A DNA stretch of 64,000 nucleotides from Spinacia oleracea (lineage: Eukaryota; Streptophyta; Magnoliopsida; Caryophyllales; Amaranthaceae). The stretch covers positions 116,657,157-116,721,156 of the forward strand of contig NC_079492.1 in assembly GCF_020520425.1 (NCBI RefSeq), written 5' to 3'. Both the position numbers and the translations under genes were made by a program. Of this stretch, positions 1-10,753 are shown piece by piece. The notes under the pieces are model-generated. The model was given only the letters and a program-made list of their open reading frames with translations, did no database searches and was not told where the DNA came from. Every line of letters starts with the position of its first letter. Positions within the stretch are counted from its first letter, which is position 1.

Positions 1-1632
1 CTTATTGGTATGCCTATTTGGGTATTTTCATGGTTGGTCATGTTGCATTCATGGAAAATCTTTTAGTCCGTACTTAATAGTATTTCAAGGAGTGAGTGAC
101 TCGAGAGGACTATGATAGTCGTGACCTAATGTGATCATAAGCTAGCCTTGAGGCCATTAATTTTTCTTGCCAATGGTATTGACACCTTAAGTTCACTTTG
201 GGGGTTGTGCGACTATGGGGGGAATGATTTCCAGAATGTGACTGTTTCCATTTTGCAAATACTATAATATATTCTTTTTATTGGTGAGAGAGAGTATTGA
301 GGCCGTGGATTCTTAGCAAGGGATGACAATCACATATGGGTGCTCATTGATTTAAATGTTAGGAGGGGAGACTCAATATGGTTTAACCTTTTAACTTGCA
401 GAACGACACCAAGCATTAGGACCGATTCTATGGATAAGACAACTAAGACTTAGGATTTGGATTGTATTTTGGCATAGCCTAGTCTAGACTCGGATTTATT
501 TTTTTTTATTCGAACATTATTTTTCTTGAAAACTCTATTTGAACATTATTTTTTGAATACTTTGCCCATGTGACATTCATAGTTATTAGCATGTTCGGTT
601 TTGGTGCCGAGCATTGTCGTCGTAGGAGGCCTAACAACGACACAAAGAGTTATTTATTTTTATTTTTTAGTTGCTTTTAGAATCGAGTGTCTTTTCATAC
701 GCCCTCGCAGCAATTTTTTTTGAAAAGTTTTTTTTTTGCTACGTATATTTTTTTATGCGCGGGCACCGAGGCTGCTGTGCCTGACCAAAAGGCCAGGCAG
801 CAACTTCAGCGCCCATCAGTGGGCGTGAGAAATTTCGGCGCCCAGCCAGGGGCGTTGAAAATGTGTCCCCGGCTGGTTCCCGTTTTCTGTTTGCGTCTAC
901 TTTTGTTTATGCGACTTCGATTTTGCGTGCTTGCCTAATAACGTCCTTACGCGTTGTGCAGCGTTTGTGGGATTCGTTACAGGCCACCCCGAGCGTCGCT
1001 TATTTTGTGGCGATCATTCGGGTTTACGGAACACGTGTTTCGGTATAACTCTTTGGCAAATTAGTCTATGAATGTTTGGGCAGTTTTTAAGGTCGTTGGT
1101 TTTCTAGGATAGTTTGTCACACACAATCACATATTTCGCTACACATAACTACATTACAAACATGGATTTGAAAATTAAATATGCCACGTAGTTTATGATA
1201 GGCTTCTATGGGTAGTTCATTTGCGCCTGGCTTGGTACCGCTTCTATCGTAGATCCAACACATGCCCCGGTCGAGGTAGTGTCTTCAACAGACGAATTTC
1301 GCCCGAGAGGCCAACCCGCAAGTGCAAGCCAAGGGGGCATGCAGGCGAGAGGGACCTAATGAGCGAGCGATTGGGTTCGGGATAGGTGTACTACCTGCAC
1401 AAGTACCGAGTGGGCGACATGCGCGGCGTATGCACCCCCCTATTGGCGAAAAAAAGGTATCCTTAGTCCCAACTCCCGAGGGAGCCGAGATTCGTTATGT
1501 TGTTCTGCCCGTTCACATTAATATGCTGATTTTCAGGTCGTCCCAACTTGATGGGGAAATAAACGCGGGGTAGGATCGTTTCACCCTTCGGCTATTTTGA
1601 TTACCTACAAGCACGAGTATTTCCTTCACTAT
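1..1632 (-). mobile_element. Leader/internal region of a Tat/Ogre-like Ty3-Gypsy element (partial)
   Basis: This stretch lies immediately downstream (minus strand) of a primer-binding site and LTR, so it is the untranslated leader of a Gypsy element that continues beyond the left edge of the window. No ORF over about 100 codons is open on the minus strand, so gag has not been reached or is missing. Positions 780-870 hold a GC-rich inverted-repeat motif (GCGCCC...GGGCG) that resembles one in the LTR at 2595-2655. Long non-coding leaders are common in Ogre/Tat elements. The lineage is inferred from primer-site and LTR-end style only. Confidence 0.6.
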
Positions 1633-1649
1633 CCCCAGTGGAGTCGCCA
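1633..1649 (-). other. Primer-binding site of the Tat/Ogre-like element
   Basis: On the minus strand this reads TGGCGACTCCACTGGGG, one base after the LTR end. That is the form used by Ogre/Tat-type plant Gypsy elements (tRNA 3' end complement). It fixes both the orientation of the element and the LTR boundary. Confidence 0.7.
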
Positions 1650-1650
1650 C

Positions 1651-3111
1651 TGTGAGAAGGGTCGAAAAAGCGCGAGGCTAATGCGTGACCTTGTCCCTCG
1701 TGGGTGTGACGATTCTTTTTATTCAATCAAGTGTAATTGGATTTCCTGTGAGTATACACCCAATTGACTAGTAATATAGGAGTCGACATTCAGTTTTTAA
1801 CAACAATGAGAAAAACTGACAAAACCCGGTTATCGTGACATAAAGGGAGTGCAATTATGTTTGACCACGACGGCCGTAGGTTCCCTTGTGATCCCTGGTG
1901 TGGAGATCTCTCAATATACACCCGCAAGGTAGAGATTGAGGGTTCGGGGGACTGTAACTACCGAGAGGAGTAATTCGCTCGTCGATAACTCCAGAGGCAC
2001 GATATCCTTACTAGCTCAGCATAAATAATTTAAGGGACATGCATTAACTATTAAACTAATCTGAGTTGATTTTAGCAATATGCAACATATAATACTAATT
2101 CGATCGTGATTATCTGATTTAAATAGCATTAAGAGACCTAGCATGATAATCCGATTTCCCAAAAATATTATATTTGTTAGGCGTGATAGAACAATCATAT
2201 TAGGTTAGTTTAACAGTTCATAAAAAGGGCGAGGAAATCAGTTAAATCATCGAAAAGGGACACGTTACGACGCACCCTTGAGAGGTGCGTCACGGTTCTC
2301 AGAAAACTAACCACTTTGACTTTGCTATTTCTCCTTTTTATTTAACGAATCTGAATTATGGGACAGGATACGTTCTGTTCGATTTATGGATCGATTGCGA
2401 CAGAACGCGTGAACAGTTTCGCAGCGATAGGCTTAGGCTAAGGGTTGAGTCAATACTCAGAATATCATTGTGTGTTGTTGTGTGTCGTTTCACGTCGAAA
2501 CTAGGGGCCTATTTATAGGGAAGAGTTCGTGGAAAGATAGAATTGCAGAGTTCTAATCCGCAAAGAGTTAGGAAAAAATACGTACCCAGGTACTTTCAGC
2601 GCCCAGGCCTGGGCGCCGAAGATTTCGGCGCCCAGAGCCAGGCGTTGAAAATAGGATCCGGGCAGTTTTGTTTTGTCAGATTCGGATTCCTAAAATACCT
2701 AGAGTTTGAGATTAATTCGAGTCTTTTAGCGCGTATCAATTTCATGACGGAATGCGTCTGGGCCCGTTACGAACTCTAGGTTCGTTAGGATTTTAATTAA
2801 TACGTAACTCTTATTTTCGAATCCTATTAGGAATAGGATTCTCACAGTTTTCTATCTCATTTAGGATTTATGTTGGAGTGCAACACCTAATTCTGACAGG
2901 TTTCTATCTTTTATGATTTGCCACTTTTAGAAGCTACCTTTACGGCAGTTACTATTTTTAGCAGGTTTCCATAAATAGCAGGTTTCAGGTGAAATGAAAT
3001 GGGAATCGAGATTCGTTTATTTTATAGGAGATGCGTTGTCAAGTGGAGTTTTTATGCTTTCATCATCGAACCTTTCCCTTGCGGGAACAGGGACAAAAGT
3101 AGGTGTCTACA
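1651..3111 (-). repeat. 5' LTR of the Tat/Ogre-like Gypsy element (minus strand)
   Basis: On the minus strand the LTR begins TGTAGACACCTAC at 3111 and ends TTCTCACA at 1651, next to the primer-binding site, giving 1461 bp with TG...CA ends. A TATA box (TATAAATA on the minus strand, 2510-2517) lies about 600 bp from the LTR start, in the right place for a U3 promoter. A GC-rich palindromic segment occupies 2595-2655. The base after 3111 begins the interrupted LTR of the SIRE-like element, so this Gypsy appears to have inserted into that LTR. The matching TSD (expected AGAGG) would lie left of the window. Confidence 0.65.
2510..2517 (-). promoter_or_regulatory. LTR TATA box
   Basis: TATAAATA on the minus strand inside the Gypsy LTR, about 600 bp downstream of the LTR start; candidate U3 promoter core. 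Confidence 0.45.
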
Positions 3112-3360
3112 AGAGGCGATTGACAGATTGTGGCCCGAGTAGATTAGGCTTGTAAAGAAACTGAGTTGTTTTGCCTAATTAGTGAAAGTGTTTAAGTCCC
3201 CAAAGGGGCCGTGGTTTTTTCCTCTCTATTGGGCCTAGAGAGTTTTCCACGCTAAATCTTGCTTGCATATTTTACTGTATCTGTTCCCAGTAGTTTGATT
3301 TTTGTAAAACCGTAAAATATCAATTCACCCCCCCTCTTGAGGAACTCCGTGAAACTAACA
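3112..3360 (+). repeat. 5' LTR, distal part, of the SIRE-like element
   Basis: Matches 9891-10139 of the 3' LTR almost exactly and ends ...CTAACA next to the primer site. The first ~866 bp of the LTR are missing here because the minus-strand Gypsy LTR (ending at 3111) interrupts it. They should lie left of the window. Confidence 0.85.
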
Positions 3361-3362
3361 AT

Positions 3363-3374
3363 TGGTATCAGAGC
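3363..3374 (+). other. Primer-binding site (initiator tRNA-Met)
   Basis: TGGTATCAGAGC two bases after the LTR end is the standard plant Copia primer site, complementary to the 3' end of initiator tRNA-Met. Confidence 0.9.
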
Positions 3375-3425
3375 TAGAACCCTTTAATTGCAGGTAACTC
3401 TGTCGGGAAAAACGATTCTGAAGCT

Positions 3426-5237
3426 ATGAACACTACTGAGAAACTCGAAGAGGGATACTCAACACAACGACCTCCGATGTTTAGTGGCAAGTACTATTCT
3501 TATTGGAGAAACGGGATGGAGATTTTCATTAAGGCTGAGAACTATCAAGTATGGAGAGTCATTGAAGTAGGAGACTTCCAAGTCACTAAGCTAAATGCCT
3601 CTGGAGAAACTATTCCTAAACCGATTGCTGAATTTGACAAAGCCGACTATGAAAAGCTTGAGCTTAATGCCATGGCTGTCAAAATTCTACACTGTGGACT
3701 AGGCCCAAACGAGCACAATAGAGTAATGGGCTGCAAGAATGCAAAGCAGATTTGGGATCTGCTCCAGGTCACTCATGAAGGAACAAACGAAGTCAAAAGA
3801 TCAAAGATTGATCTTTTAATGCACCAGTATGAGCTGTTCTCCATGAAGCCCTCTGAAACAATTCAAGACATGATCACTCGCTTCACAAACACCATCAATG
3901 AATTGAACTCTCTTGGCAAAATCATAACTCCCGAGAAACAAGTTAGGAAGGTTCTAAGAAGTCTTCCACAAGATCCCTGGATGGCCAAAGTCACTGCTCT
4001 TCAGGAAACTAAATACTTTACCAAGTTTAACCTGGAACAACTGGTTGGATCTCTCTTAACTAATGAACTGCAACTAAATGCACGACCTTCAGAGAACACC
4101 AAAAACAGGGCCCTTGCTCTAAAAACTGAAAATGATGAAAACTCTGAAGAAGACGAGGAGACATCTTTATTTGCTAGGAGATTCAGAAGAATGTTCAGAA
4201 ACTATAAAGATGGAGATCACAGAGGCAAACCAAACCGAAAATTATCCAAGACCGATACTGGATGCCATAAGTGTGGAAACTTGGAACATCGCATTAGGGA
4301 ATGTCCCCTCTGGGATCAAGAACGAGGAAAAGGAAAGGAAACAGCCAAAGACAGATTCAAAGATAACAGGAACTCATTCTCCAAAACTGAGGTAAGAAAA
4401 GCCATGATTGATGCATGGGGAAACTCTTCTTCAGATGAGGAACAGGAACAACCCAATGAAGAAACAGCTCACCTGTGCCTTGTAGCTGAACACGAAGAAG
4501 ACAGATCAGACTCAGAATCCGAAAAATTCCAGGCAAGTCTTGCTCAAATTAAAAATAAACTTGAATCTCTTTCAAAATTAGAACTGTTTGACCTACTTTC
4601 CTGTCTTACTAGTGATTACGAGGATCTCCTAAAAGAAAAGTTAGATTCTGATAAAGAACACCAGACTACTATAAAGGAACTCACTGAGGAACTAGAACGG
4701 ACTAAAAATACAAACATAGATATAGACAATCGTTTCTTTAGTCTCTTTGATCAGAACCTCCACATAAAAGAAATCTGTGAAGCCTTGCGAAATGAGAACT
4801 CCTGGCTAAAGCAGGAATTGATTGACCTAGAAGTAGCCAAGACTAAAACCCTTTATAAAGGTGAATTAGAAAGAACTCAACTGGAACTAGTCAAAATTCA
4901 CCAAGAAAAGACCATCCTAGAAGATGAATTGGCTAGAAAAACTAGACACAGAATAGAAGGAACACCAAAATGGATAGAAGAAGCTAGAACCAAACGAATA
5001 GAAGGATTAGGTTTCAATCACAAGAAACGTCACCCTAGAAAGACCAGAGTAGATATTTACAATGATATAGTATGCTCCTTCTGTGGTCTAATTGGTCATT
5101 ATAGAGACTCATGCCCCAAGAACCAAAGAGGCTTGGAAAAGAACATTGAATACACCAGGACCAAATGGGTAAAGAAGAGCGATTTGATTCCAAGCAAGGA
5201 ACCCAAGCTATGCTGGGTTCCTAAAAACTCTAACTAA
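3426..5237 (+). CDS. gag: Copia gag polyprotein (SIRE-like)
   Basis: Intact 603-codon ORF encoding the structural Gag that would form virus-like particles. The N-terminal part (about residues 15-220) has the Trp-rich Copia gag (UBN2-type) pattern, with W/Y residues in the first 35 residues and a conserved IWDLL-like block near residue 110. Two CCHC zinc knuckles are visible: CHKCGNLEHRIREC near residue 280 and CSFCGLIGHYRDSC near residue 558. Between them lies a long acidic, charged coiled-coil region (about 330-510). Two knuckles and a long coiled coil are typical of large SIRE-type Gags. The start is the first ATG after the primer site in a consistent frame. The protease frame begins nine bases downstream in another frame. 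Confidence 0.9.
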   Translation: MNTTEKLEEGYSTQRPPMFSGKYYSYWRNGMEIFIKAENYQVWRVIEVGDFQVTKLNASGETIPKPIAEFDKADYEKLELNAMAVKILHCGLGPNEHNRVMGCKNAKQIWDLLQVTHEGTNEVKRSKIDLLMHQYELFSMKPSETIQDMITRFTNTINELNSLGKIITPEKQVRKVLRSLPQDPWMAKVTALQETKYFTKFNLEQLVGSLLTNELQLNARPSENTKNRALALKTENDENSEEDEETSLFARRFRRMFRNYKDGDHRGKPNRKLSKTDTGCHKCGNLEHRIRECPLWDQERGKGKETAKDRFKDNRNSFSKTEVRKAMIDAWGNSSSDEEQEQPNEETAHLCLVAEHEEDRSDSESEKFQASLAQIKNKLESLSKLELFDLLSCLTSDYEDLLKEKLDSDKEHQTTIKELTEELERTKNTNIDIDNRFFSLFDQNLHIKEICEALRNENSWLKQELIDLEVAKTKTLYKGELERTQLELVKIHQEKTILEDELARKTRHRIEGTPKWIEEARTKRIEGLGFNHKKRHPRKTRVDIYNDIVCSFCGLIGHYRDSCPKNQRGLEKNIEYTRTKWVKKSDLIPSKEPKLCWVPKNSN

Positions 5238-5245
5238 AAATTTTC

Positions 5246-7045
5246 ATGCAGGTCGAAGTGAGGGGGAACAACACATGGTACCTAGATAGCGGTTGTTCCA
5301 AGCACATGACAGGAGACAGAAACAGATTTTTCTCACTCACGACCTATGAAGGTGGAACCGTGACTTTTGGCGATAATAAGAAAGGTAACATCATTGGCAT
5401 TGGTAAAGTTGGTAAGTCAAAGTCTCACTCCATCGACAACGTATTTTTAGTTGAAGGACTAGGACACAGTTTATTAAGCATTTCTCAATTATGTGACAAA
5501 GGAAACTATGCAAAATTCTTCTCAAATAAATGTCTAATCATCAACAGTAACACCGAAACAGTGATCTTAGAGGGACAGAGGAAAGGGAACACATATGTGG
5601 TTAACCTTAACTCGGTTCCTCACTCCAATCTGACCTGTCTAAGTGTTATTGAAGATGATCCTTTGTTATGGCACAAAAGATTTGGTCATGCTAGTTTTTC
5701 TCTAATGAACAAATTGAATTCGAAAAATTTAGTCACAGGTCTTCCGAATACAAAGTTCGCAAAACTATCAGTCTGTGATGCCTGTATCAAAGGAAAGCAA
5801 GTAAGAACGTCTTTTAAGACAAAAGGAGTAATCAGTACAACAAGACCACTGGAGCTGATCCACATGGATTTATGTGGTCCAATGAGAACTCAAAGTAGGA
5901 GTGGAAAGAAGTACGTACTCGTAATTGTAGATGATTTCTCAAGGTACACATGGGTGATTTTCCTAGCCAGCAAGGAAGAAACATTTGAGGAATTCCTGGC
6001 TTTCGCCACTAGGGTTCAACGACAAAGCAGTCACATACTAGTCCACATCAGATCAGATCATGGTACAGAATTTCAAAATAAAAGGTTTGATGATCTATGT
6101 AAAGATTCAGGAATAGACCACAATTTCTCTACTCCCAGAACACCTCAACAAAATGGTGTTGTAGAAAGAAAGAACCGAACTCTTGAAGACATGACAAGGA
6201 CAATGCTGATTGCTAGTGGACTTCCAAAAAGTTTCTGGGCCGAAGCTCTAAATACAACATGCTATGTGCTCAATCGAGTGTTAATTAGAGCCATCAAAAA
6301 CAAAACCCCATATGAATTGTACAGAGGAAGAAAACCCTCTATAACACATCTCAGAATCTTTGGATGCAAGTGTTTCGTCCACAACAATGGAAAGGATCAA
6401 CTGGGAAAATTTGATGCACGAAGTGATGAAGCTATATTCCTAGGATATGCCTCAAACAGCAAAGCTTATAGAGTATTCAACAAAAGGACCATGTGCATGG
6501 AAGAAAGCATACATATTATATTTGATGAAACTGACTCCCAAAACTCTATTGCAGGTACCACCTTTGATGGAAACTTCGAACTAGGACTTACTAGAGTAAC
6601 TGAAGACGAAGAGATAAGAAAAAATTCCCAAATAGAAGAACGAGCTCAAATTGAAGAGACATCTGAAGATAACATAATTGAAGAGGAACCGATACAGAAT
6701 GAAGATCGTACAGAGAAAAATGAACAAGTAGAACAGCCTGTTGAAGAAACAACTACACCTTTCCAACCCAGACCTTGGAAACATCAAAGCGCACACCCAC
6801 TTGACCAAATAATCAGTGATCTCGGACGTGGAACAACAACGAGATCCCAACTCAAAAACTTTTGTGCTTTCTATGCTTATTTATCCATGATTGAACCTAA
6901 AAATTATAAAGAAGCACTAACTGACTCTGATTGGATCATTGCAATGCAGGAGGAACTAAATGAATTCGAAAGAAATAAAGTATGGCTCCGAAGCAACCCA
7001 CACCCAAAGCATCAGCAGCTAAGTCCACCGCCAAGCTGGCCATAA
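5246..7045 (+). pseudogene. pol: Copia protease-integrase, truncated at the start of reverse transcriptase
   Basis: A 599-codon ORF. In order it has an aspartic protease-like DSG motif (YLDSGCSKHMTG, residues ~12-25), a gag-pre-integrase HHCC zinc region (LWHKRFGH near 135, CDACIKGK near 175) and an integrase catalytic core. The D,D,E residues are visible in HMDLCGP (~205), RSDHGTEF (~270) and QNGVVERKN (~300). An acidic linker and then the first residues of the reverse transcriptase region follow (EALTDSDWIIAMQEELNEFE, ~570). After Val-Trp near 6983 the frame runs into unrelated sequence and stops, so no RT or RNase H is encoded. The ORF overlaps the next ORF by about 64 bp in a different frame. 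Integration functions look intact; replication functions are missing. Confidence 0.85.
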
Positions 7046-8454
7046 AAAGGAAACTCGTTCTGAAAAAGGAAGTCGCTTCACCAATTCAGGGGGAACCACA
7101 CCTTCAAGTCGAGAAAAAGGTAAAACTTGAATCCCCAAAATTTCATTATTTTCCCCCCGATCGCATGCTCCCTGGGTTGAGTACTGATTTTGGTTGGTGT
7201 CGAGAGGTTGGTTTTGTTGAATTACTAGAATCAATTGAGTCACAGGGGTGGACATATTTGTTTGAAGTGTGCTCTAAAGCTTGCATGTATCCTGAGGCTA
7301 TGGGAGAATTCTGTTCAAATTTCATAAACAAAGGGGGGGTTTGTCAGTCGGAGGTAAATGGAAAGTCATTCAGTTTTGATGCTGAAAAATTAGGGACTTG
7401 GTTCAAAGTTCCTGTCCTGGGGGAGGATGTTTACCATAAGGGGAAAGGTCCAATTGAATTGGGAGGTGCTACAATGGCGGATGTCTACTCTTATTTTGGG
7501 GGTCAGGGAAAACACCCAAAAGCCCTAAATCAATCTCTTCTAACTCCCTTTCAGAAAGTCCTGTTTAATGTGGTGCGTCGAGGACTTGTTCCGCGTCACG
7601 ATAAACGAGCCCTAGCCAGTAGATTAGACCTCATTTACATCTTTCTTCTTGAATCTCAACGCCAAATCAACTTTCCCATGGTCTTTATTGCTCACCTCAC
7701 CCACAATATTTCTCAAAACAACATGGTTGGATACGGCTCTCTTTTGACCTTTATCATGCGAAAAGTGGGGGTTGATCTCACTAAATATACATCTGAACCA
7801 CATACTCCAGCCCACATTCTTAACAAAGCTTGTTTACATGGTGTAAGTCTGATTGTTGTTGATGGGGTTGTCTGTGTTGGGAAGCTGTTGGTTGGAGACA
7901 CAACCCCACAGGATGAGGACGCAGAGGATGACATAGAGGATGTAGAAGAGGAGATAGATGAGGGGGACGAGCTCTCAGATGAGGAGGTGGAGGTACCATT
8001 TCCCTGTCCAGAGACAGAGGGTCAGACAGAGGGTGTTCCTGTTGACCTGTGCCCAAAAGAGAAAAGCCCTACCAAAGCCACCTCATCTCCCAAGAACATT
8101 CCAGCCACCTCATCTTATCAACCCATTCGTCGCAGCAGCCGCCTAGCCAGCTCTTCAAAAGGTGTACCTCCGGTCTATAGGGTCGAAGATTCGGATTCAG
8201 ACAAGGACGGTGAAACTCAATCTGCTGCTCCCTCACCAGATGGTTCAGTTCATCTCCTGATGGCTAAAGTGGATCAACTACAGCTGGACAATGTGGTTCT
8301 GTTGTCTGCTGTTACATCTTTGCAGGAGCTGATACACAAGATGCAGCAGGATCAGGCAGAGTTCTTCAACGACATGACGGAGCGCCTTGCTGATATGATC
8401 ATAGAGGAGGTGGCAAATGATGATGATGCTGCTCCTGGATCACCCCAAGCCTGA
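6982..8454 (+). CDS. Putative plant transposon-domain protein captured in the SIRE-like element
   Basis: Intact 490-codon ORF that starts exactly at the break in the pol frame. The N terminus (1-50) is Lys/Ala/Pro-rich and resembles a nuclear-localisation region. Residues ~55-305 are globular, with a Cys/Trp/Phe pattern (GWTYLFEVCSKACMYPEAMG, then a VNGKSFSFD segment) that I recognise as the family often annotated as 'putative plant transposon protein'. Its molecular function is unknown. A very acidic stretch (~310-345), a Ser/Arg-rich RRSSRLAS motif (~385) and a C-terminal coiled coil (~425-475) follow. The ORF is open throughout, unlike many decayed TE genes nearby. Family assignment is from pattern memory only. 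Confidence 0.7.
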   Translation: MAPKQPTPKASAAKSTAKLAIKRKLVLKKEVASPIQGEPHLQVEKKVKLESPKFHYFPPDRMLPGLSTDFGWCREVGFVELLESIESQGWTYLFEVCSKACMYPEAMGEFCSNFINKGGVCQSEVNGKSFSFDAEKLGTWFKVPVLGEDVYHKGKGPIELGGATMADVYSYFGGQGKHPKALNQSLLTPFQKVLFNVVRRGLVPRHDKRALASRLDLIYIFLLESQRQINFPMVFIAHLTHNISQNNMVGYGSLLTFIMRKVGVDLTKYTSEPHTPAHILNKACLHGVSLIVVDGVVCVGKLLVGDTTPQDEDAEDDIEDVEEEIDEGDELSDEEVEVPFPCPETEGQTEGVPVDLCPKEKSPTKATSSPKNIPATSSYQPIRRSSRLASSSKGVPPVYRVEDSDSDKDGETQSAAPSPDGSVHLLMAKVDQLQLDNVVLLSAVTSLQELIHKMQQDQAEFFNDMTERLADMIIEEVANDDDAAPGSPQA

Positions 8455-9023
8455 CCCTGCTACTTATGCTGCCTTACCCCACCCCATATATTTTGCTCTC
8501 TGATAAACAATTAAATCTTTCTTTGATCGTTGAACATTTTATTTTGGATGTTTTGAATGCGCCAAGTTTATGACTAATGCTCATTAGTGCGCTTTTCCTA
8601 CGTTCTGATAGTTGACCCACACTGACATGTAGAATTATTGCTTGTGTTGTGCTCTATGTTGTTGTTGCCTTGTTTTGCTTGCAGGGGTGCGATCAAACTC
8701 GTTGATCGACTTGAGCTGCAAACTGCTTCTTGATCGGCCTGTTGGGGTAACATAATTCTCTATTCTTTCTTCCCTCTGTCTTGTGAAATCGTTTTTCAAC
8801 TACACCCTTTTTGATGATTCCAAAGGGGAAGATATTTGGGGGCAACTTGTGTTCAAATATTTGTATCTATGCGTGGGTTCGAAACCTCAGTATGTGACAC
8901 ATCTGTTCCTGATTGAGGTTTGAAGTATGATTGTCAGCTGCTCCATGTTTCATTCCTTAGTCAATATCTGCATATTTTATTCTTATCAAGTTGTAAGGTT
9001 GTCATCATCAAAAAGGGGGAAAT
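8455..9023 (+). other. 3' untranslated region and polypurine tract of the SIRE-like element
   Basis: No ORF. The segment includes the sequence typical upstream of SIRE 3' LTRs and ends in a purine tract (AAAAGGGGGAAA, 9011-9022) immediately before the LTR start TGTTGATTC. A TTGCTTGCAG sequence at about 8675 resembles a splice acceptor; no matching donor was established. Confidence 0.6.
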
Positions 9024-10139
9024 TGTTGATTCTTGAGTTTTGACGATGACAAACTTAAGCTATACTCACAACTGTTTATCTAAGGAATGTCAGGAACAGG
9101 TTAACATGAAGCAATCAGTACACTTAGGAAGAACAAAATACAAAGATACCAGCTGAGAAGCCATGAAGAAAACAAGTTCAAAACAGGAATTAAGATTGAG
9201 CCAAGACCAAAAAGAATGAAGGCTAGCAAGTCTTCTAAGTATCGAAAGGTATAAGATCAGTGTAATTTAGATACTGCTTAGTATGGGAACAAAGTCTTTC
9301 GTAGAGTCCAAGTTATATTTTTGAAACAAAAATAAATCAGTTTATTTCTAGATAAGCTTAGAAGTTTGAAACTGATTTCACAATCCTACTTGAGGTAATA
9401 TGCTTGAGAATTTGAGTTGCTATACAACTCTTAAATCCGTAGAGATAGATTTTACAAAACGCGTTTTAATGAGTTTATTTGCGAAAATCTATCTTTTGAA
9501 AAGAGTCCTAAATTGTGTTGAATTGGAATCTAGGGTTAACTCTTCGTTTTTTATAAATAGACCTCAAGTTATTTTCGAAAGTTTTTTATCAGACTTTTTA
9601 CTATCAAACCGGAAGCTTTCAGGTATCACCCTTAAAGTTTTAATCTTTAAAGTGTCTGTTCCTGTTCCCATATAGAGTAGTATTTGTTACTTGGTTTTAT
9701 ATTTTGTGTTAGTATTAAGTTTAATATCTATTCGTTTCATTATTGTGTTGAGTGATTGTATGATAAGCCTGAGTCAGGCTTACTTAAGCAAGAGTTAAGA
9801 TCTCGCAAGAGATCTGTGAGGTGAAACAGTTGAGGGACTGTTTTCATAAGGGAAGGAACAAAGAGGGTTGTTCCTAGTTATCTGTAATCAGAGGCGATTG
9901 ACAGATTGTGGCCCGAGTAGATTAGGCTTGTAAAGAAACTGAGTTATTTTGCCTAATTAGTGAAAGTGTTTAAGTCCCCAAAGGGGCCGTGGTTTTTTCC
10001 TCTCTATTGGGCCTAGAGAGTTTTTCACGCTAAATCTTGCTTGCATATTTTACTGTATCTGTTCCCAGTAGTTTGATTTTTGTAAAACCGTAAAATATCA
10101 ATTCACCCCCCACTCTTGAGGAACTCCGTGAAACTAACA
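9024..10139 (+). repeat. 3' LTR of the SIRE-like element
   Basis: Starts TGTTGATTCTTGAG after a polypurine tract and ends CTAACA; 1116 bp. Its last 249 bp repeat the 5' LTR remnant at 3112-3360. The right flank (from 10140) is a fragment of another LTR element, which shows the target site. Confidence 0.9.
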
Positions 10140-10528
10140 ATTATTTCTCTCTCAAGGTTACGAGCTATCAAGCTCTAACAGCAATGGCTTCCATGCTTTC
10201 TTCTTCCTTTCTTCCCATTTCCTCAATTCTAACAGTATGTATACTTTACCAATACCAATCAAAATCACAACATGTAATTCTTTTTTTGTAGCAAATGAGT
10301 AGAAAAAGGGCAATAAAAATTACAAACGAAAGATAGAAATTCGAACATGTGACACATTGTACAAAACAAGTATTGTAGGTATGATAAAACTAAACCTTGC
10401 ATTCATAAGTGTATTAGGCTTTTAGCCATTTGTTGATACAAAAATCGAATTATTGGAACTTAAGTTATAGTCCCAAATATACTTGAAACACTCTGTTACC
10501 CCAGAACAAAATATTAAAATCAAAGACA
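10140..10528. repeat. Duplicated PrxA downstream flank with LTR tail
   Basis: Nearly identical to 16070-16456: the last ~94 bp of the small element's 3' LTR followed by about 295 bp of the PrxA downstream flank. It carries no exon. Because it contains the LTR-host junction, it was copied after the small LTR element inserted. The SIRE-like element later landed at its left edge. Similarity stops at 10528, where the Tekay-like sequence begins. Confidence 0.85.
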
Positions 10529-10753
10529 CTCTGTTAGCCCATTTTTATAACTTATACATGTTGATGTAAAGTAAATAGATTCTCCGCATAAGAAAAGGGT
10601 GTTCATGAGTAACACAAACAGCTTTGAGTTGGCAAAAGAGTGCACATAGGTGGCACAAGTACTCCTCTAGTAAGAACTAGTTAAAGACTTTTGAAAAATG
10701 TGTGAGTTTTCGTGTCAAGTTTCGGGACGAAACTTCTTTTAAGAGGGGTAGAT
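10529..10753 (+). mobile_element. 3' internal end of a Tekay-like Gypsy element (truncated)
   Basis: Ends with the conserved tail seen before chromovirus LTRs: TTTCGGGACGAAACTTC followed by a purine tract AAGAGGGGTAGA. Everything upstream (gag, pol, 5' LTR) is missing here, so only the 3' part of the element is present. Confidence 0.65.

Larger units (their letters stand above)
3112..10139 (+). mobile_element. SIRE-like Ty1-Copia retrotransposon lacking reverse transcriptase
   Basis: The element has the distal part of a 5' LTR (3112-3360), a methionine-tRNA primer site, gag, protease-integrase, an unrelated 490-aa ORF, a purine-rich tract (9011-9022) and a 1116-bp 3' LTR. The LTR start (TGTTGATTCTTGAG) and the large gag with two zinc knuckles fit the SIRE/Maximus lineage. 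Normal Copia pol would continue into reverse transcriptase and RNase H after the integrase. Here the frame breaks at about 6982 and these domains are absent. gag and integrase remain open, and the two LTR 3' parts (249 bp) differ at only about three positions, so the element is fairly young. It would depend on a helper for reverse transcription. Confidence 0.85.
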
